NCBI RefSeq assembly: GCF_041260665.1
Contig: NZ_JBGCCT010000011.1
Span: forward strand, 124,001-188,000
Source of the DNA: Catenulispora sp. GP43
Lineage (GTDB): Bacteria > Actinomycetota > Actinomycetes > Streptomycetales > Catenulisporaceae
Direction of reading: 5' to 3'
DNA: 64,000 nucleotides
The notes under the pieces were generated by a model. That model saw only the letters and a program-made list of their open reading frames with translations. It did no database searches and was not told the origin of the DNA. Below are positions 9,407-17,909 of this stretch, in pieces. The position numbers and the translations under genes were made by a program. The stretch's first letter is position 1. Each line of letters starts with the position of its first letter.

Positions 9407-9453
9407 GGAATGCCGGCCTGTCGGGGTTGATACCCTCGAAAGGTCGGCATTCC
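9407..9453 (+). promoter_or_regulatory. long hairpin in the leader of the serine dehydratase gene
   Basis: GGAATGCCGGCC (9407-9418) pairs with GGTCGGCATTCC (9442-9453), 12 bp with one G-U pair, and encloses a second small hairpin, GGGGT / ACCCT. It sits 46 bp after the permease stop and 63 bp before sdaA. It could be the exporter's terminator or a cis-regulatory leader of sdaA. I could not match it to the glycine-riboswitch consensus or another riboswitch class. Confidence 0.5.
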
Positions 9454-9515
9454 GCCGTAGCTCAGCTCTTCAGTGAGCACAGACCTCAACACAATGGCGT
9501 GAGAGGCAGTCCCCC

Positions 9516-10898
9516 ATGGCGGTCAGCGTTTTCGACCTGTTCTCGATCGGCATCGGCCCCTCGAGTTCGCACACCGTCGGCCCGATGCGGGCGGCCCGGA
9601 TGTTCGTCAAGCGCTTGGACAACGAGGACCTGCTGCCGAAGGTCGCGCGAATTCGCGCTGAACTCTTCGGCTCCCTCGGCGCGACCGGCCACGGGCACGG
9701 CACCCCGAAGGCGGTGCTGCTCGGGCTGGAGGGCCAGATGCCGGCGACCGTGGACGTGCGCGGCGTGGAGACGGACCTGGCGCGGATCCGCGAGACCGGC
9801 CGGCTGCGGCTGCTCGGGACCGAGCACGGCAGCGCCGCCGAGGTCGCCTTCAGCGAGGACCGCGACCTGGTCCTGCACCGGCGCAAGTCGCTGCCCTTCC
9901 ACGCCAACGGCATGCAGCTGTCGGCCTACGACGAGCACGGCGAGCCGCTGATGGCCAAGACGTACTACTCGGTCGGCGGCGGGTTCGTGGTCGACGAGGA
10001 CGCCGTCGGCGCCGACCGCGTGGTCCTGGACGACACCGTCCTGAAGTACCCGTTCCGCACCGGCGCCGAGCTCCTGGAGCTGACCGCGCAGACCGGTTTC
10101 AGCGTCAGCGGCCTGATGCTGGAGAACGAGCTGGCCTGGCGCACCGACGCCGAGGTCCGCGCCGGCCTGCTGGAGATCTGGCGCGTGATGCGCGAGTGCG
10201 TCGCCAACGGCATCACCACCGAGGGCATCCTGCCCGGCGGCCTGAAGGTGCGCCGCCGCGCCCCGGGCCTGGCCCGGACGCTGCGCACCGAGGGCAACCG
10301 CGAGATGCACGCCAACGAGTGGGCCACGCTGTGGGCGATGGCGGTGAACGAGGAGAACGCGGCCGGCGGCCGGGTCGTCACCGCCCCCACCAACGGCGCC
10401 GCCGGCATCATCCCGGCCGTGCTGCACTACTACGTCAACTTCGTGCCCGACGCCGACGAGGACGGCGTGGTCCGCTTCCTGCTGGCCGCCGGCGCCGTCG
10501 GCATGCTGTTCAAGGAGAACGCCTCCATCTCCGGCGCCGAGGTCGGCTGCCAGGGCGAGGTCGGCTCGGCCTGCTCGATGGCCGCCGCCGGCCTGGCCGA
10601 AGTCCTCGGCGGCACCCCGGAACAGGTGGAGAACGCCGCCGAGATCGGCATGGAACACAACCTCGGCCTCACCTGCGACCCGATCGGCGGCCTCGTCCAG
10701 ATCCCGTGCATCGAACGCAACGGCATGGCCGCGGTGAAGGCCGTCACCGCAGCGCGGATGGCACTGCGCGGCGACGGCCGACACCACGTGTCCCTGGACA
10801 AGGTCATCAAGACCATGAAGGACACCGGCCGCGACATGTCGGTCAAGTACAAGGAGACGGCGCGCGGCGGCCTCGCGGTGAACGTCATCGAGTGCTGA
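9516..10898 (+). CDS. sdaA: L-serine ammonia-lyase (serine dehydratase), single-chain iron-sulfur type
   Basis: 460 residues, the usual length of one-chain bacterial enzymes converting L-serine to pyruvate and ammonia. The N-terminus has [15 protein letters not shown], typical of the beta domain. The alpha domain has [18 protein letters not shown], cluster cysteines in [16 protein letters not shown] and in [16 protein letters not shown], ligands of the oxygen-sensitive [4Fe-4S] centre. The start is an ATG with GAGAGG upstream. The 3' end overlaps the convergent membrane-protein gene by 14 bp. The enzyme is cytosolic and drains the serine pool; a cystathionine beta-synthase using serine lies elsewhere in the window. 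Confidence 0.95.
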   Translation: MAVSVFDLFSIGIGPSSSHTVGPMRAARMFVKRLDNEDLLPKVARIRAELFGSLGATGHGHGTPKAVLLGLEGQMPATVDVRGVETDLARIRETGRLRLLGTEHGSAAEVAFSEDRDLVLHRRKSLPFHANGMQLSAYDEHGEPLMAKTYYSVGGGFVVDEDAVGADRVVLDDTVLKYPFRTGAELLELTAQTGFSVSGLMLENELAWRTDAEVRAGLLEIWRVMRECVANGITTEGILPGGLKVRRRAPGLARTLRTEGNREMHANEWATLWAMAVNEENAAGGRVVTAPTNGAAGIIPAVLHYYVNFVPDADEDGVVRFLLAAGAVGMLFKENASISGAEVGCQGEVGSACSMAAAGLAEVLGGTPEQVENAAEIGMEHNLGLTCDPIGGLVQIPCIERNGMAAVKAVTAARMALRGDGRHHVSLDKVIKTMKDTGRDMSVKYKETARGGLAVNVIEC

Positions 10899-11793
10899 CG
10901 GTCACGGTCGCCCCTTCCAGGTCGGCGGAGCCCTGGGTGGTCAGGATCGCCCCGAGCACGTCGGCCGTCCGCTGACCCGTCCCGGCGGCGAACCCGATCT
11001 GCCCGGTGGTCTGGGCGCCCGGGAACACCGGCGTGGCGGCGACGGCGCCGTCGATCAGGACCGCGGTCGCCTTGCGGGTATAGCGGGCGCTGAAGTCGGA
11101 CAGGGCCTTGGCTCCCGCGTCGTCGAACGTCACGATGACGCCCCAGATATCGCGATCGGTGCCTTGCGAGAACAGCATCGGCCGCGAGGCGACGACGCGG
11201 TAGTCGACGCCCACGGGATCGGTGACCCAGGCGGGCATCTCACCGGCCCGTCCGCACGCCAGCCACTGCGTGCCGGTCTTCACGATCGACTCCTGGCACG
11301 CCTGCGTCACGCTGCCCTGGGCCGGGGCCGGGGAAGGCACGGGGGTGGTGGGCCGGAGCTGCAGGACGCCGGGATCGGCGAACGTCTTCAGCAGGTCCAG
11401 GTCGGCGGCATGACCCGTCACCTGGAGGCGCCAGGGATTGTGCCGCACGGTCGCGGTGACGTCCTTCAAACCCTCGGCGACGGCACGGCGATGCACCCAC
11501 GCCTTCACCGAACTGTCCGTGGTCTCAGGGCCCACCGATCCGGTGCGGCTCTGGATGGTCACCGTGACAGCGTCGCCGGACCGGTGCCGACCGCCGCCGG
11601 TCGCCAGCACCGCCGTACCGCCGGCTCCGGCCACTGCGATCGCCGCCGCCACCATGGAGAGCAGCGGACGCCGCCAGAACGGCCGCTTGGCGGTGGCCGC
11701 CTCGGCGATCCGGTACGCGTTGAAGACCGGCGGCTGCCGGCAGTCGGCTTCCGCGGCCAGGGCACGCGACAGGGTGTCTTCGATCTCTGTCAT
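10885..11793 (-). CDS. membrane-anchored anti-sigma-like protein with a SecD head-like domain
   Basis: 302 residues. The ATG overlaps the sigma-gene stop by 4 bp (ATGA), so it was translated as that gene's partner. A short cytosolic N-terminus (about 1-50, [15 protein letters not shown]) precedes one membrane span near 48-68 ([16 protein letters not shown]), then an extracytoplasmic region. The last 100 residues ([28 protein letters not shown], then [15 protein letters not shown]) resemble the P1-head domain of SecD, which in SecD reads like VSFRLSSKGAEKF and VLDGKVISAPVI. Such a domain on an anti-sigma-like stalk is known to me only as a pattern near SigE-family ECFs; its function is unclear. 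With its sigma factor damaged, the protein may now act alone or be redundant. Confidence 0.72.
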   Translation of the reverse strand: MTEIEDTLSRALAAEADCRQPPVFNAYRIAEAATAKRPFWRRPLLSMVAAAIAVAGAGGTAVLATGGGRHRSGDAVTVTIQSRTGSVGPETTDSSVKAWVHRRAVAEGLKDVTATVRHNPWRLQVTGHAADLDLLKTFADPGVLQLRPTTPVPSPAPAQGSVTQACQESIVKTGTQWLACGRAGEMPAWVTDPVGVDYRVVASRPMLFSQGTDRDIWGVIVTFDDAGAKALSDFSARYTRKATAVLIDGAVAATPVFPGAQTTGQIGFAAGTGQRTADVLGAILTTQGSADLEGATVTVSTR

Positions 11794-12196
11794 GCCGTCC
11801 GCTCCTCCTTCTGCGCCGCCATCGCCTCGCGCAGCTTGGCCAGCCCGCGCGCCGCCTGGGACTTCACGGTCCCGAGCGAGATCCCCAACGCCTCGGCGAT
11901 CTGCGCCTCGGTCATGTCGTCGTAGTAACGGACATCGTGACCGGTCCGCGGCCCCGGCGCCGGTGGTGGTCGGTGGCCAGGTTCGCCAGGATCCGCCGCA
12001 CGTAGGCCTCCGGCGCCTCCATGCCGGCGACCCGATCCCAGTGCCGGTAGGCACGTTCCAGGGCGCCCTGCACCAGATCCTCGGCGACGTGCCGGTCGCC
12101 GACGATCAGCACCGCCGTGCGGAACAGCGCGGCCGACCGGGCCGCCACGAACTCGACGAAGCCCGGGTCCACCGAGGGCGGGGGTCTGCGTTTCAT
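11790..12196 (-). pseudogene. SigE-family ECF sigma factor with internal deletion and frameshift
   Basis: From ATG 12196 the frame reads a good sigma region 2 (FVEFVAARSAALFRTAVLIV, then AEDLVQGALERAYRHWDRV and YVRRILANLATDHHRRR), then hits TGA near 11912. The next frame resumes exactly in sigma region 4 with RYYDDMTEAQIAEALGIS and TVKSQAARGLAKLREAM and ends at 11790, overlapping the partner gene. SigE-family factors usually have about 35-45 more residues here, including the conserved LPxRQRAVVVL. So about 100-130 bp appear lost, not a multiple of three. Either this is a real pseudogene or the sequence is mis-assembled at a GC-rich point near 11935-11985. If real, the sigma factor cannot function. 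Confidence 0.8.
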
Positions 12197-12372
12197 GGAG
12201 TGCTGAACCTCGTGCGGGCCGGGAAGGTTGCATCCTCGCCGAAAGTCCCGCGTCCGGCGAGCTGATGTGACCGCTGTGGGAGATGGTCGATCCGGCATTG
12301 CCCGGACCCGTTGCACCCGCGAACGATCAGCCAGCATGATGAGCACGACGACCGGTTCAGAGAAGAAGCCAC

Positions 12373-13086
12373 ATGCACCTGTTGGACGACCTCGACGGTC
12401 TATCCTCCCGAGCACAGACCCTGCTTCGGCGCACAGGATGGCGCGTGCCGCCCGAGCCCGATCTTCAGACTCAGATCGAGCACGTCCGACTGATTGGCGA
12501 CGGGTTCGTCACCGCTCCTCCGATGCTCACCATCCGGCGCGAGGGATTCGCGCTCCGATACGGAGGCCTGCGTTACACCGTCCGGCGCTTTCTCGTCCTC
12601 GACGGACAGCGCCACGAGGTGGCCCGCGAATGGAACTACGATCTCGGCGGGCTCGCCTGGGCGGACAAACCCGGCGGCTGGTACTTCGACTGGATCGGAG
12701 AACGCGTGTCCAGCCCGATCCGCCACCTCGTGCACACCGATGGCCGCGTTGGGGCCGAGGACGGAAGCAGCGACTTCCTGGAGATCGCCCCGTCGCTGCC
12801 GACGCTCATCGAGTCCCACGCGCTCATGGACGAGCTCGCGCAGTGGGACTTGTGCCTCTGGAACGTCGACATCGATCAATTGGGTGACGTTGGCGCGGAG
12901 CTTGTCGACGTCCCCGAGGCGTCAGGACCAACCGTTCGCTGGAGGATCTCGCCGACCCTTGCGGTCCAGGAGTTCCAGTCGTGGACGCACCAGCAACCGC
13001 GGCCGTGGCGAGCGGTCGCCTGGACACGCGGCGGCAGGGCAAATCGATTACTCGAAGCACAGACCAGCGCATCGGGCCGACGGTAG
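12373..13086 (+). CDS. possible SUKH-3-like immunity-type protein
   Basis: 237 residues as read. The N-terminus (LLRRTGWRVPPEPDLQ), a central EGFALRYGGLRYTV and a C-terminal PTVRWRISPTLAVQEFQSW weakly resemble SUKH-3 proteins, which protect against polymorphic toxins, but the match is impressionistic. Base composition is a little less GC-rich than the flanks, suggesting an accessory gene. The last 35 residues (QQPRPWRAVAWTRGG and on) look like unselected frame, so the original stop may have been lost. That tail contains a TTA codon at 13048. No cognate toxin gene is visible. A domain search would settle the family. Confidence 0.5.
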   Translation: MHLLDDLDGLSSRAQTLLRRTGWRVPPEPDLQTQIEHVRLIGDGFVTAPPMLTIRREGFALRYGGLRYTVRRFLVLDGQRHEVAREWNYDLGGLAWADKPGGWYFDWIGERVSSPIRHLVHTDGRVGAEDGSSDFLEIAPSLPTLIESHALMDELAQWDLCLWNVDIDQLGDVGAELVDVPEASGPTVRWRISPTLAVQEFQSWTHQQPRPWRAVAWTRGGRANRLLEAQTSASGRR

Positions 13087-13283
13087 GCATCATCGCCCAT
13101 CCTGCGGAGGAGCGAGTCGCGCGTGCAGCGCTGGCCGCCGGCCCACTTGCCTGCTCCGGCCTCGGTGAGGAGCCGGTCCACGGCCGCCTCGGCCTCTGGT
13201 CCGAAACGCGCGCTTCCCATGGCGAACTGATCCGAAATGCCCACCTCCGCGATCGATCCAAGCGTGCAACCTACTGCTGACAT
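13040..13283 (-). other. possible remnant coding segment antisense to the preceding gene's 3' end
   Basis: The minus strand has an open frame here (MGSARFGPEAEAAVDRLL, then CTRDSLLRRMGDDAYRRP) with codon positions that look coding between about 13040 and 13230, unlike the plus strand. I do not recognise it and see no ribosome site. It may be a decayed gene whose insertion replaced the end of the SUKH-like gene. Confidence 0.25.
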
Positions 13284-13335
13284 GTGCAGAGTCCAGTCGT
13301 ACTAGACAATCCCGCCCCAGGGTCGGCAGCAGTGC

Positions 13336-13385
13336 TTGACACGGGAGCCGAGCCACTTGCATGGTTAGTTACATGAGTAATGAAC
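13336..13385 (+). promoter_or_regulatory. promoter and probable GntR operator of the YtrA-type operon
   Basis: TTGACA at 13336-13341 is a consensus -35 element. Downstream, GTTAGTTAC-ATGA-GTAATGAAC (13364-13385) is an imperfect palindrome with GTT..TTAC / GTAA..AAC arms, directly before the GntR gene. YtrA-family regulators commonly repress their own operon through such sites. The -10 element is not clear. The rest of the 13087-13398 interval holds only the antisense remnant described separately. Confidence 0.45.
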
Positions 13386-13398
13386 CAGGGAACCGGTG

Positions 13399-13758
13399 AT
13401 GGAGGAGGGCCGCCCGCTCTTCCAGCAGATCGCCGAACAGATCGAGGACTCGATCCTGGACGGTTCGCTGACCGCGGCCGCGCAGGCGCCGTCGACCAAC
13501 GAGCTCGCCGCGTTCCACCGGATCAACCCGGCCACCGCGGCCAAGGGCATCAACCAGCTGGTATCCGACGGGATCCTCTACAAGAAGCGAGGGATCGGCA
13601 TGTTCGTGGCGGCAGACGCGCGCCGGCGCGTCCTGGAACGGCGGCGCGAGTCCTTCGCCCGGGACTTCGTGGAGCCGCTGCTGGCCGAGGCCCGGCGGCT
13701 CGGGCTCAGCGCCGACGACGTGCGGAACCTGATCGGGAAGCGGGGGGACGGACGATGA
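13399..13758 (+). CDS. GntR-family regulator, YtrA subfamily
   Basis: 119 residues. The winged helix is PLFQQIAEQIEDSILDGSL, then PSTNELAAFHRINPATAAKGINQLVSDGILYKKRGIGMFV, where the unusual NPATAAKG recognition helix is typical of YtrA-type proteins linked to ABC transporters. The small C-terminal domain is a helical dimeriser (ARDFVEPLLAEARRLGLS). GTG 13396 is an alternative start. The stop overlaps the ATPase start by 4 bp (ATGA). The gene is expected to repress its own operon and respond to cell-envelope antibiotics or a related signal. Confidence 0.9.
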   Translation: MEEGRPLFQQIAEQIEDSILDGSLTAAAQAPSTNELAAFHRINPATAAKGINQLVSDGILYKKRGIGMFVAADARRRVLERRRESFARDFVEPLLAEARRLGLSADDVRNLIGKRGDGR

Positions 13759-14612
13759 GCGCCGTACTGGTCGAGGACCTGACGATGCGCTACCGCGGAC
13801 ATACCGCGCTGGACGGGGTCGGCCTGGAGCTGGCGCCGGACACCATCCACGGGCTGCTGGGCCGCAACGGCGCCGGCAAGACCACCTTGATGCGCATCCT
13901 CACCGGGCAGGAGTTCCAGACCTCCGGCCGGGTCGAGGTGTTCGGGCAGCCGCCGCGGGAGAACTCCGAGGTGCTGGGCCGGGTGTGCTTCATCCGCGAG
14001 GCGCAGAAGTACCCGCAGAACTTCAAGGTGCGCGAGGCCTTCGCCGCCGCCGCGATCGCCTGCCCGGGCTGGGACCAGGCCCTGGCCGACCGGTTGGTAC
14101 GGGACTTCGACCTGCCGCTCAAGCGGCAGATCAAGAAGCTCTCGCGCGGACAGCTCTCCGCGGTCGGCATCATCATCGGCCTGGCCTCGCGGGCCCCGCT
14201 GACCCTGTTCGACGAGCCGTACCTGGGCCTGGACGCGGTGGCCCGGCACGTCTTCTACGACCGGCTGCTGGAGGACTTCTCCGAGCACCCGCGCACCATA
14301 GTGCTCTCCACGCACCTCATCGACGAGGTCGCCGACCTGATCGAGCACGTGGTGCTGATCGACCACGGCAAGGTCCTGATGGACGCCGACGCCGACGGGC
14401 TGCGCGGCCGCGCGGTGTCGGTGACCGGCCCGGCCGAGGCCGTGGCCGCCTATGCCGACGGCACGCCGGTACTGCACCGCTCGGAGCTGGGGGGCCGGCT
14501 GCGGGTGACGCTGCCGGAACGGCCGGAGCGGCCGGCCGAGGGCGTCAGCGTCGACTCGCTGTCGCTGCAGGAACTGATCGTCCTCACGACGAACCAGGGG
14601 GACCAGGCATGA
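13755..14612 (+). CDS. ABC transporter ATP-binding protein
   Basis: 285 residues. Walker A GRNGAGKTT, Q-loop region CFIREAQKYPQNF, a degenerate signature LSRGQLSAVGII in place of LSGGQ, Walker B LTLFDEPYLGLDAV and switch His in LSTHLIDEV. The SRGQ signature and FDEPYLGLD Walker B are typical of the BcrA/YtrB-like ATPases that accompany YtrA regulators. About 70 residues after the core may mediate subunit contacts. The start overlaps the regulator and the stop overlaps the membrane subunit, both through ATGA, so the three genes are one translationally coupled operon. Confidence 0.92.
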   Translation: MSAVLVEDLTMRYRGHTALDGVGLELAPDTIHGLLGRNGAGKTTLMRILTGQEFQTSGRVEVFGQPPRENSEVLGRVCFIREAQKYPQNFKVREAFAAAAIACPGWDQALADRLVRDFDLPLKRQIKKLSRGQLSAVGIIIGLASRAPLTLFDEPYLGLDAVARHVFYDRLLEDFSEHPRTIVLSTHLIDEVADLIEHVVLIDHGKVLMDADADGLRGRAVSVTGPAEAVAAYADGTPVLHRSELGGRLRVTLPERPERPAEGVSVDSLSLQELIVLTTNQGDQA

Positions 14613-15361
14613 CCGAGACCATCAGAGCCGCCGAGACCATCAGAGCCACCAAGACCATCAAGGCGACCGAGACCGTCAAGGCACTGCGCATCCAGTTGCT
14701 GAAGCCGGGCTCGACCTTCGCGATCCCGTGGTTCAGCATCGGCATCGCGATCGCCCTGTGCACCGCGCTGTTCGCGGTGATCGGCCACCAGGTGCCGTAC
14801 CACAGCCGGAGCACCGGCGCGCTGAGCGCCTTCTACCTGTCCAGCGTCGGGGTGCAGCCGTGGCTGGTGACCCAGCTGTTCCCGTTCTCGGCCGCGCTGT
14901 CCGTCACCCGGCGGGCCTTCATCCGGGCCACCGTGCTGCTGGTCCTGGCCGAGACGGTGATCGCCGGGCTCGGGCTGGCGCTGCTGAACAAGATCGAGAT
15001 CGGCACGGACGGCTGGTTCGTCCACATGCGCCTGCTGGACCTGCCGTACGTCCACCAGGACGACTACTTCACCCAGGCGTTGGTGTACGGGGTGCCGATG
15101 ATGGCGCTGACGTCGGTCACCGCGTTCCTGGGCGCGGTGTTCCGGGTCTTCGGGCAGTTCGGGCTGTGGGTGTGCTTCGTGGCGATGGCCGTGCTCGCCG
15201 CCGCGGTGGTGGCGGTGCTGTTCCTGGCGCACGGGATGGGACACGTCGGACACTTCTTCGCCACGCAGCCCATGCTGGCCGACTTCGCGCTGTACCCGCT
15301 GGCGCTGGTGGCGCTGTTCGGGACCGGCTGGGCTGTGCTGATGCTGCGGTCGCGAGTGTGA
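14609..15361 (+). CDS. ABC transporter membrane subunit with N-terminal hexapeptide repeats
   Basis: 250 residues with about six hydrophobic segments (AIALCTALFAVIG, LVTQLFPFSAALSV, VLLVLAETVIAGLGLALL, GVPMMALTSVTAFLGAVF, VCFVAMAVLAAAVVAVLF, LALVALFGTGWAVLML), as expected for the permease of the upstream ATPase. Residues 2-25 are four imperfect copies of a Thr-Glu-Thr-Ile-Lys/Arg-Ala hexapeptide encoded by 18-bp tandem repeats (14612-14683). They form a polar cytosolic lead-in not seen in typical family members. The start overlaps the ATPase stop (ATGA). Confidence 0.85.
   Translation: MTETIRAAETIRATKTIKATETVKALRIQLLKPGSTFAIPWFSIGIAIALCTALFAVIGHQVPYHSRSTGALSAFYLSSVGVQPWLVTQLFPFSAALSVTRRAFIRATVLLVLAETVIAGLGLALLNKIEIGTDGWFVHMRLLDLPYVHQDDYFTQALVYGVPMMALTSVTAFLGAVFRVFGQFGLWVCFVAMAVLAAAVVAVLFLAHGMGHVGHFFATQPMLADFALYPLALVALFGTGWAVLMLRSRV
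14612..14683 (+). repeat. four 18-bp tandem repeats in the permease 5' end
   Basis: Units begin at 14612, 14630, 14648 and 14666 and follow ACCGAGACCATCAGAGCC with a few substitutions. They are in frame, each encoding six residues, and start at the second codon. Confidence 0.9.
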
Positions 15362-15380
15362 GAGCTCTGGCAGGAGGGGA

Positions 15381-17357
15381 TCAGAGCTCTTCCACGGCGC
15401 CGATGTCGAACTCCTGACTGCGCGCCTCAAACGCCACCCGGCCGGTGTCGCCTCGGTAGACGATGCGATACCGGCCCCGTGGCGTCTCCGGCGGCACCTG
15501 CCACTCGATGCGGACCGTGGACAGCGTGCTGTGCCGCGGCGAGGGCCGGCGGGTCCAGTACATCCGGGTCGACCAGTCCCCGTCGTCGGCGACGCGGTGC
15601 CAGTACAGGCCTTCGCGGCGCTGCACCTCGAAGTACGTGCCGCCGCGCCGGGGATCGTGCGCGGGGTGGACGCCGGCGAACTCGGCGACCACGGTCCGGC
15701 CGTCCCAGGCGAACGACATCGCCTCGCCGATGTCGGCGTTCGGGAGCGGACGGTCCGGTGCGGGCGGGTTCGGCTGACGGCGATGGCGGCGGGACAGGTC
15801 GGGCGCGGGCCGGCCGGGGACGACGCGCCGGCCGTCGCGCATCGCGGTGGCCAGCAGCCAGGCGTGGTGTTGCAGCGCCGGCAGCTGCCAGCGTCCGAAC
15901 AGCGTGCTGGCGCCCTCGTACATCTGGGCGTCGTACTCCTCGGGGGTGGTCACGTAGTGGCCGTAGGCGTTGGCGTAGCCGACGACCAGGACGTGGTCCA
16001 GGGCCGCGCCGACGGCCTCGGCGACGGTGCGGCGCAGGCGCAGGCCGGCGACGATCGTCACCTCGAAGGGCAGGCACAGCAGGTGGAGCGATCCGATGCG
16101 CAGCAACTGGATCGGCAGGACCTCCTGACCGAAGGGGACGACGCGGTTCAGGAGGCTGATCGGGGCGGCCAGCGTCTTCGGGGCCTGCGCGTCCCGCAGC
16201 CGGGGGGACACGCGGTAGACGCCGTGGCGGGAGACAGCGTCCAGGAGCGGGTTGTGCTCGGGGTGCGCGAACCGCCAGCCGGTCGGGCCGTCGGGCAGGG
16301 CCCCGGCGAAGGCGGTGGCGCCGGGGACGGCGTGCGAGGTCCGGTGCCACGCGCCGTCGCCGGTGAAGCGCGGGCCGACCCGGACGCGGGCCATGTCGAC
16401 GTGGATCAGGCGGTGGTCCAGGCCGCCTTCGAGGAGTTCGGAGTTCTCCTTGTCCGCCAACAGTTTCGCCGCCGCCTCGTACTGCCGGGTGCCGATGACA
16501 CGGGTGTTCTCGAACTCGTCCTCGGTCGGCCCGCTGCCCGGCCGCAGGTTCAGGTTCGGCGACATGTCGCCGGCGTTGGTCTGCGCGAAGGCGGTGATCA
16601 GGGGGGCGGAGTGGGCGGGGTGGTCGGTGGGGCGGGTGGCGGGCCGGGCATCGTCAGCGAGATAGTCGATCCCTGAGACGGCGCGTTCCCAGTGGTAGGC
16701 GGCGTAGCCCTTGTTGTCCGCGCTGACCAGGCGGTTCCGGTTGGTCATGCTGGTGTTGTGGACGGCGAACCAGGAGACGAGCCCCACCGGGACGCCGTCG
16801 CGTTCCAGGGTCAGCAGCGTGGTGGCCGGGTCCACGGCGTCCGGGAAAAAAGCCTTGTCGGCACTCGGGTTCCGCTCGAAGGCGCGGCGGGAGCGGTTGA
16901 CGCTGGCGTCGTGCAGCTCGCCGTGGTTCAGCCGCAGCTGCGCGGGCTGCAGATCGGCGATCGCCCGGCGGGCGGCCTCGACGATGCCGTCGACGATCGC
17001 CCGGAACGTCTGCGGACGGAAGCCGCCGGTGGTGCTGTTGTAGACGGCGTGGTGCGAGTAGCCGCCGGGGCCGCAGTGCGTGTGGGTCGCGGTGATGAGG
17101 ACGTTGGCCTCGGTGTAGACGGCCGGCAGACGGCGCAGGACGGCCTGCGTCACACTGCTGAAGACCAACGGCAGATCGCAGACGACGAGCAACATGCGCC
17201 GCTCCCCGTCGGCCAGCGCGAAGGCCCGCGCCCGCAACCGCGTGTGCAGCCCGGCCGCCTGCTGCTCCGGCAGCCCGTAGCCGAGCAACCCGCACTCGGC
17301 GATCTCCCCGGTGATGTCCGCGATACCCCGCCCGGCCAGGTAGCCCATGCCGATCAC
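15381..17357 (-). CDS. neutral/alkaline ceramidase-like amidohydrolase
   Basis: 658 residues from GTG 17357 (ATG 17348 is the alternative). Family hallmarks: an N-terminal GRGIADITGEIAECGLLGYG, zinc-ligand histidines in ITATHTHCGPGG near 92 and in WFAVHNTSM, and QTNAGDMSPN near 262, where the Ser of the GD(M/V)SPN motif is the catalytic residue of neutral ceramidases that split ceramide to sphingosine and fatty acid. The C-terminal Ig-like domain (VRIEWQVPPETPRGRYRI) is also present. Known members are secreted, but here the catalytic fold begins almost at residue 1 and an in-frame stop lies about 27 bp upstream, so no signal peptide can be encoded. The real substrate may be another N-acyl lipid. 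Confidence 0.85.
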   Translation of the reverse strand: MIGMGYLAGRGIADITGEIAECGLLGYGLPEQQAAGLHTRLRARAFALADGERRMLLVVCDLPLVFSSVTQAVLRRLPAVYTEANVLITATHTHCGPGGYSHHAVYNSTTGGFRPQTFRAIVDGIVEAARRAIADLQPAQLRLNHGELHDASVNRSRRAFERNPSADKAFFPDAVDPATTLLTLERDGVPVGLVSWFAVHNTSMTNRNRLVSADNKGYAAYHWERAVSGIDYLADDARPATRPTDHPAHSAPLITAFAQTNAGDMSPNLNLRPGSGPTEDEFENTRVIGTRQYEAAAKLLADKENSELLEGGLDHRLIHVDMARVRVGPRFTGDGAWHRTSHAVPGATAFAGALPDGPTGWRFAHPEHNPLLDAVSRHGVYRVSPRLRDAQAPKTLAAPISLLNRVVPFGQEVLPIQLLRIGSLHLLCLPFEVTIVAGLRLRRTVAEAVGAALDHVLVVGYANAYGHYVTTPEEYDAQMYEGASTLFGRWQLPALQHHAWLLATAMRDGRRVVPGRPAPDLSRRHRRQPNPPAPDRPLPNADIGEAMSFAWDGRTVVAEFAGVHPAHDPRRGGTYFEVQRREGLYWHRVADDGDWSTRMYWTRRPSPRHSTLSTVRIEWQVPPETPRGRYRIVYRGDTGRVAFEARSQEFDIGAVEEL

Positions 17358-17414
17358 GTAACGCGCACCCGATAACCGGTGTCAAGCACCGCCGGGGTCT
17401 GAGAACATCGAGAC

Positions 17415-17909
17415 ATGGCTGATCAGACCGCGACCGGCGTGAACGGACCCCTGACGGTCCGCTACAACGCCATGCCCGCGTCCAGCCACACCGGCCGCAA
17501 CCGCGCCGAAGCCGTCATCCCGGCAGCGGAGCTGACCTGGCGCTTCTCCCGCTCGGCGGGCCCCGGCGGCCAGGGCGTGAACACCACCGACAGCCGAGCC
17601 GAGCTGTCCTTCGACCTCGCGGCCAGCACGGCACTGCCGCACTGGCTGAAGGCCCGGGCCTTCGAGCGCCTGGCCGGGCGGCTGGTGAACGGCGTGCTGA
17701 CGGTGACCGCGAGCGAGCAGCGGTCGCAGCTGCAGAACCGCGAGGCGGCCCGGGAGCGGCTGGCGCTGGTGCTCGCCGAGGCGCTCGCGCCGCCGCCCGC
17801 GCCGCGGCGGGCGAAGAAGGTGCCGGCCGGGGTGACGCGGCGGCGGTTGGAGAGCAAGACGCGGCGGGGGCAGACGAAGCAGTTGCGGCGGCGGGTTGAT
17901 GATTTCTGA
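17415..17909 (+). CDS. arfB: peptidyl-tRNA hydrolase ArfB/YaeJ-like ribosome rescue factor
   Basis: 164 residues. The release-factor catalytic motif GGQ occurs in SRSAGPGGQGVNTTDSRAEL (near 51), and a basic, unstructured C-terminal tail (RRLESKTRRGQTKQLRRR) follows. Small size with GGQ and a basic tail but without codon-recognition domains is diagnostic of ArfB, which enters stalled ribosomes with its tail in the empty mRNA channel and hydrolyses the peptidyl-tRNA. It is divergent from the ceramidase-like gene and monocistronic. 17910-18136 downstream contains no gene I can support. Confidence 0.9.
   Translation: MADQTATGVNGPLTVRYNAMPASSHTGRNRAEAVIPAAELTWRFSRSAGPGGQGVNTTDSRAELSFDLAASTALPHWLKARAFERLAGRLVNGVLTVTASEQRSQLQNREAARERLALVLAEALAPPPAPRRAKKVPAGVTRRRLESKTRRGQTKQLRRRVDDF

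Noticed and set aside
9407-9453. Glycine riboswitch upstream of serine dehydratase
   Set aside because: The tandem GGAGAG and GCGCCGAAGGGG-type core of the aptamer is absent; only a hairpin is supported.
12228-12887. Arg-rich open frame overlapping the SUKH-like gene
   Set aside because: Amino-acid composition is that of an unselected frame; the 12373 frame has balanced composition.
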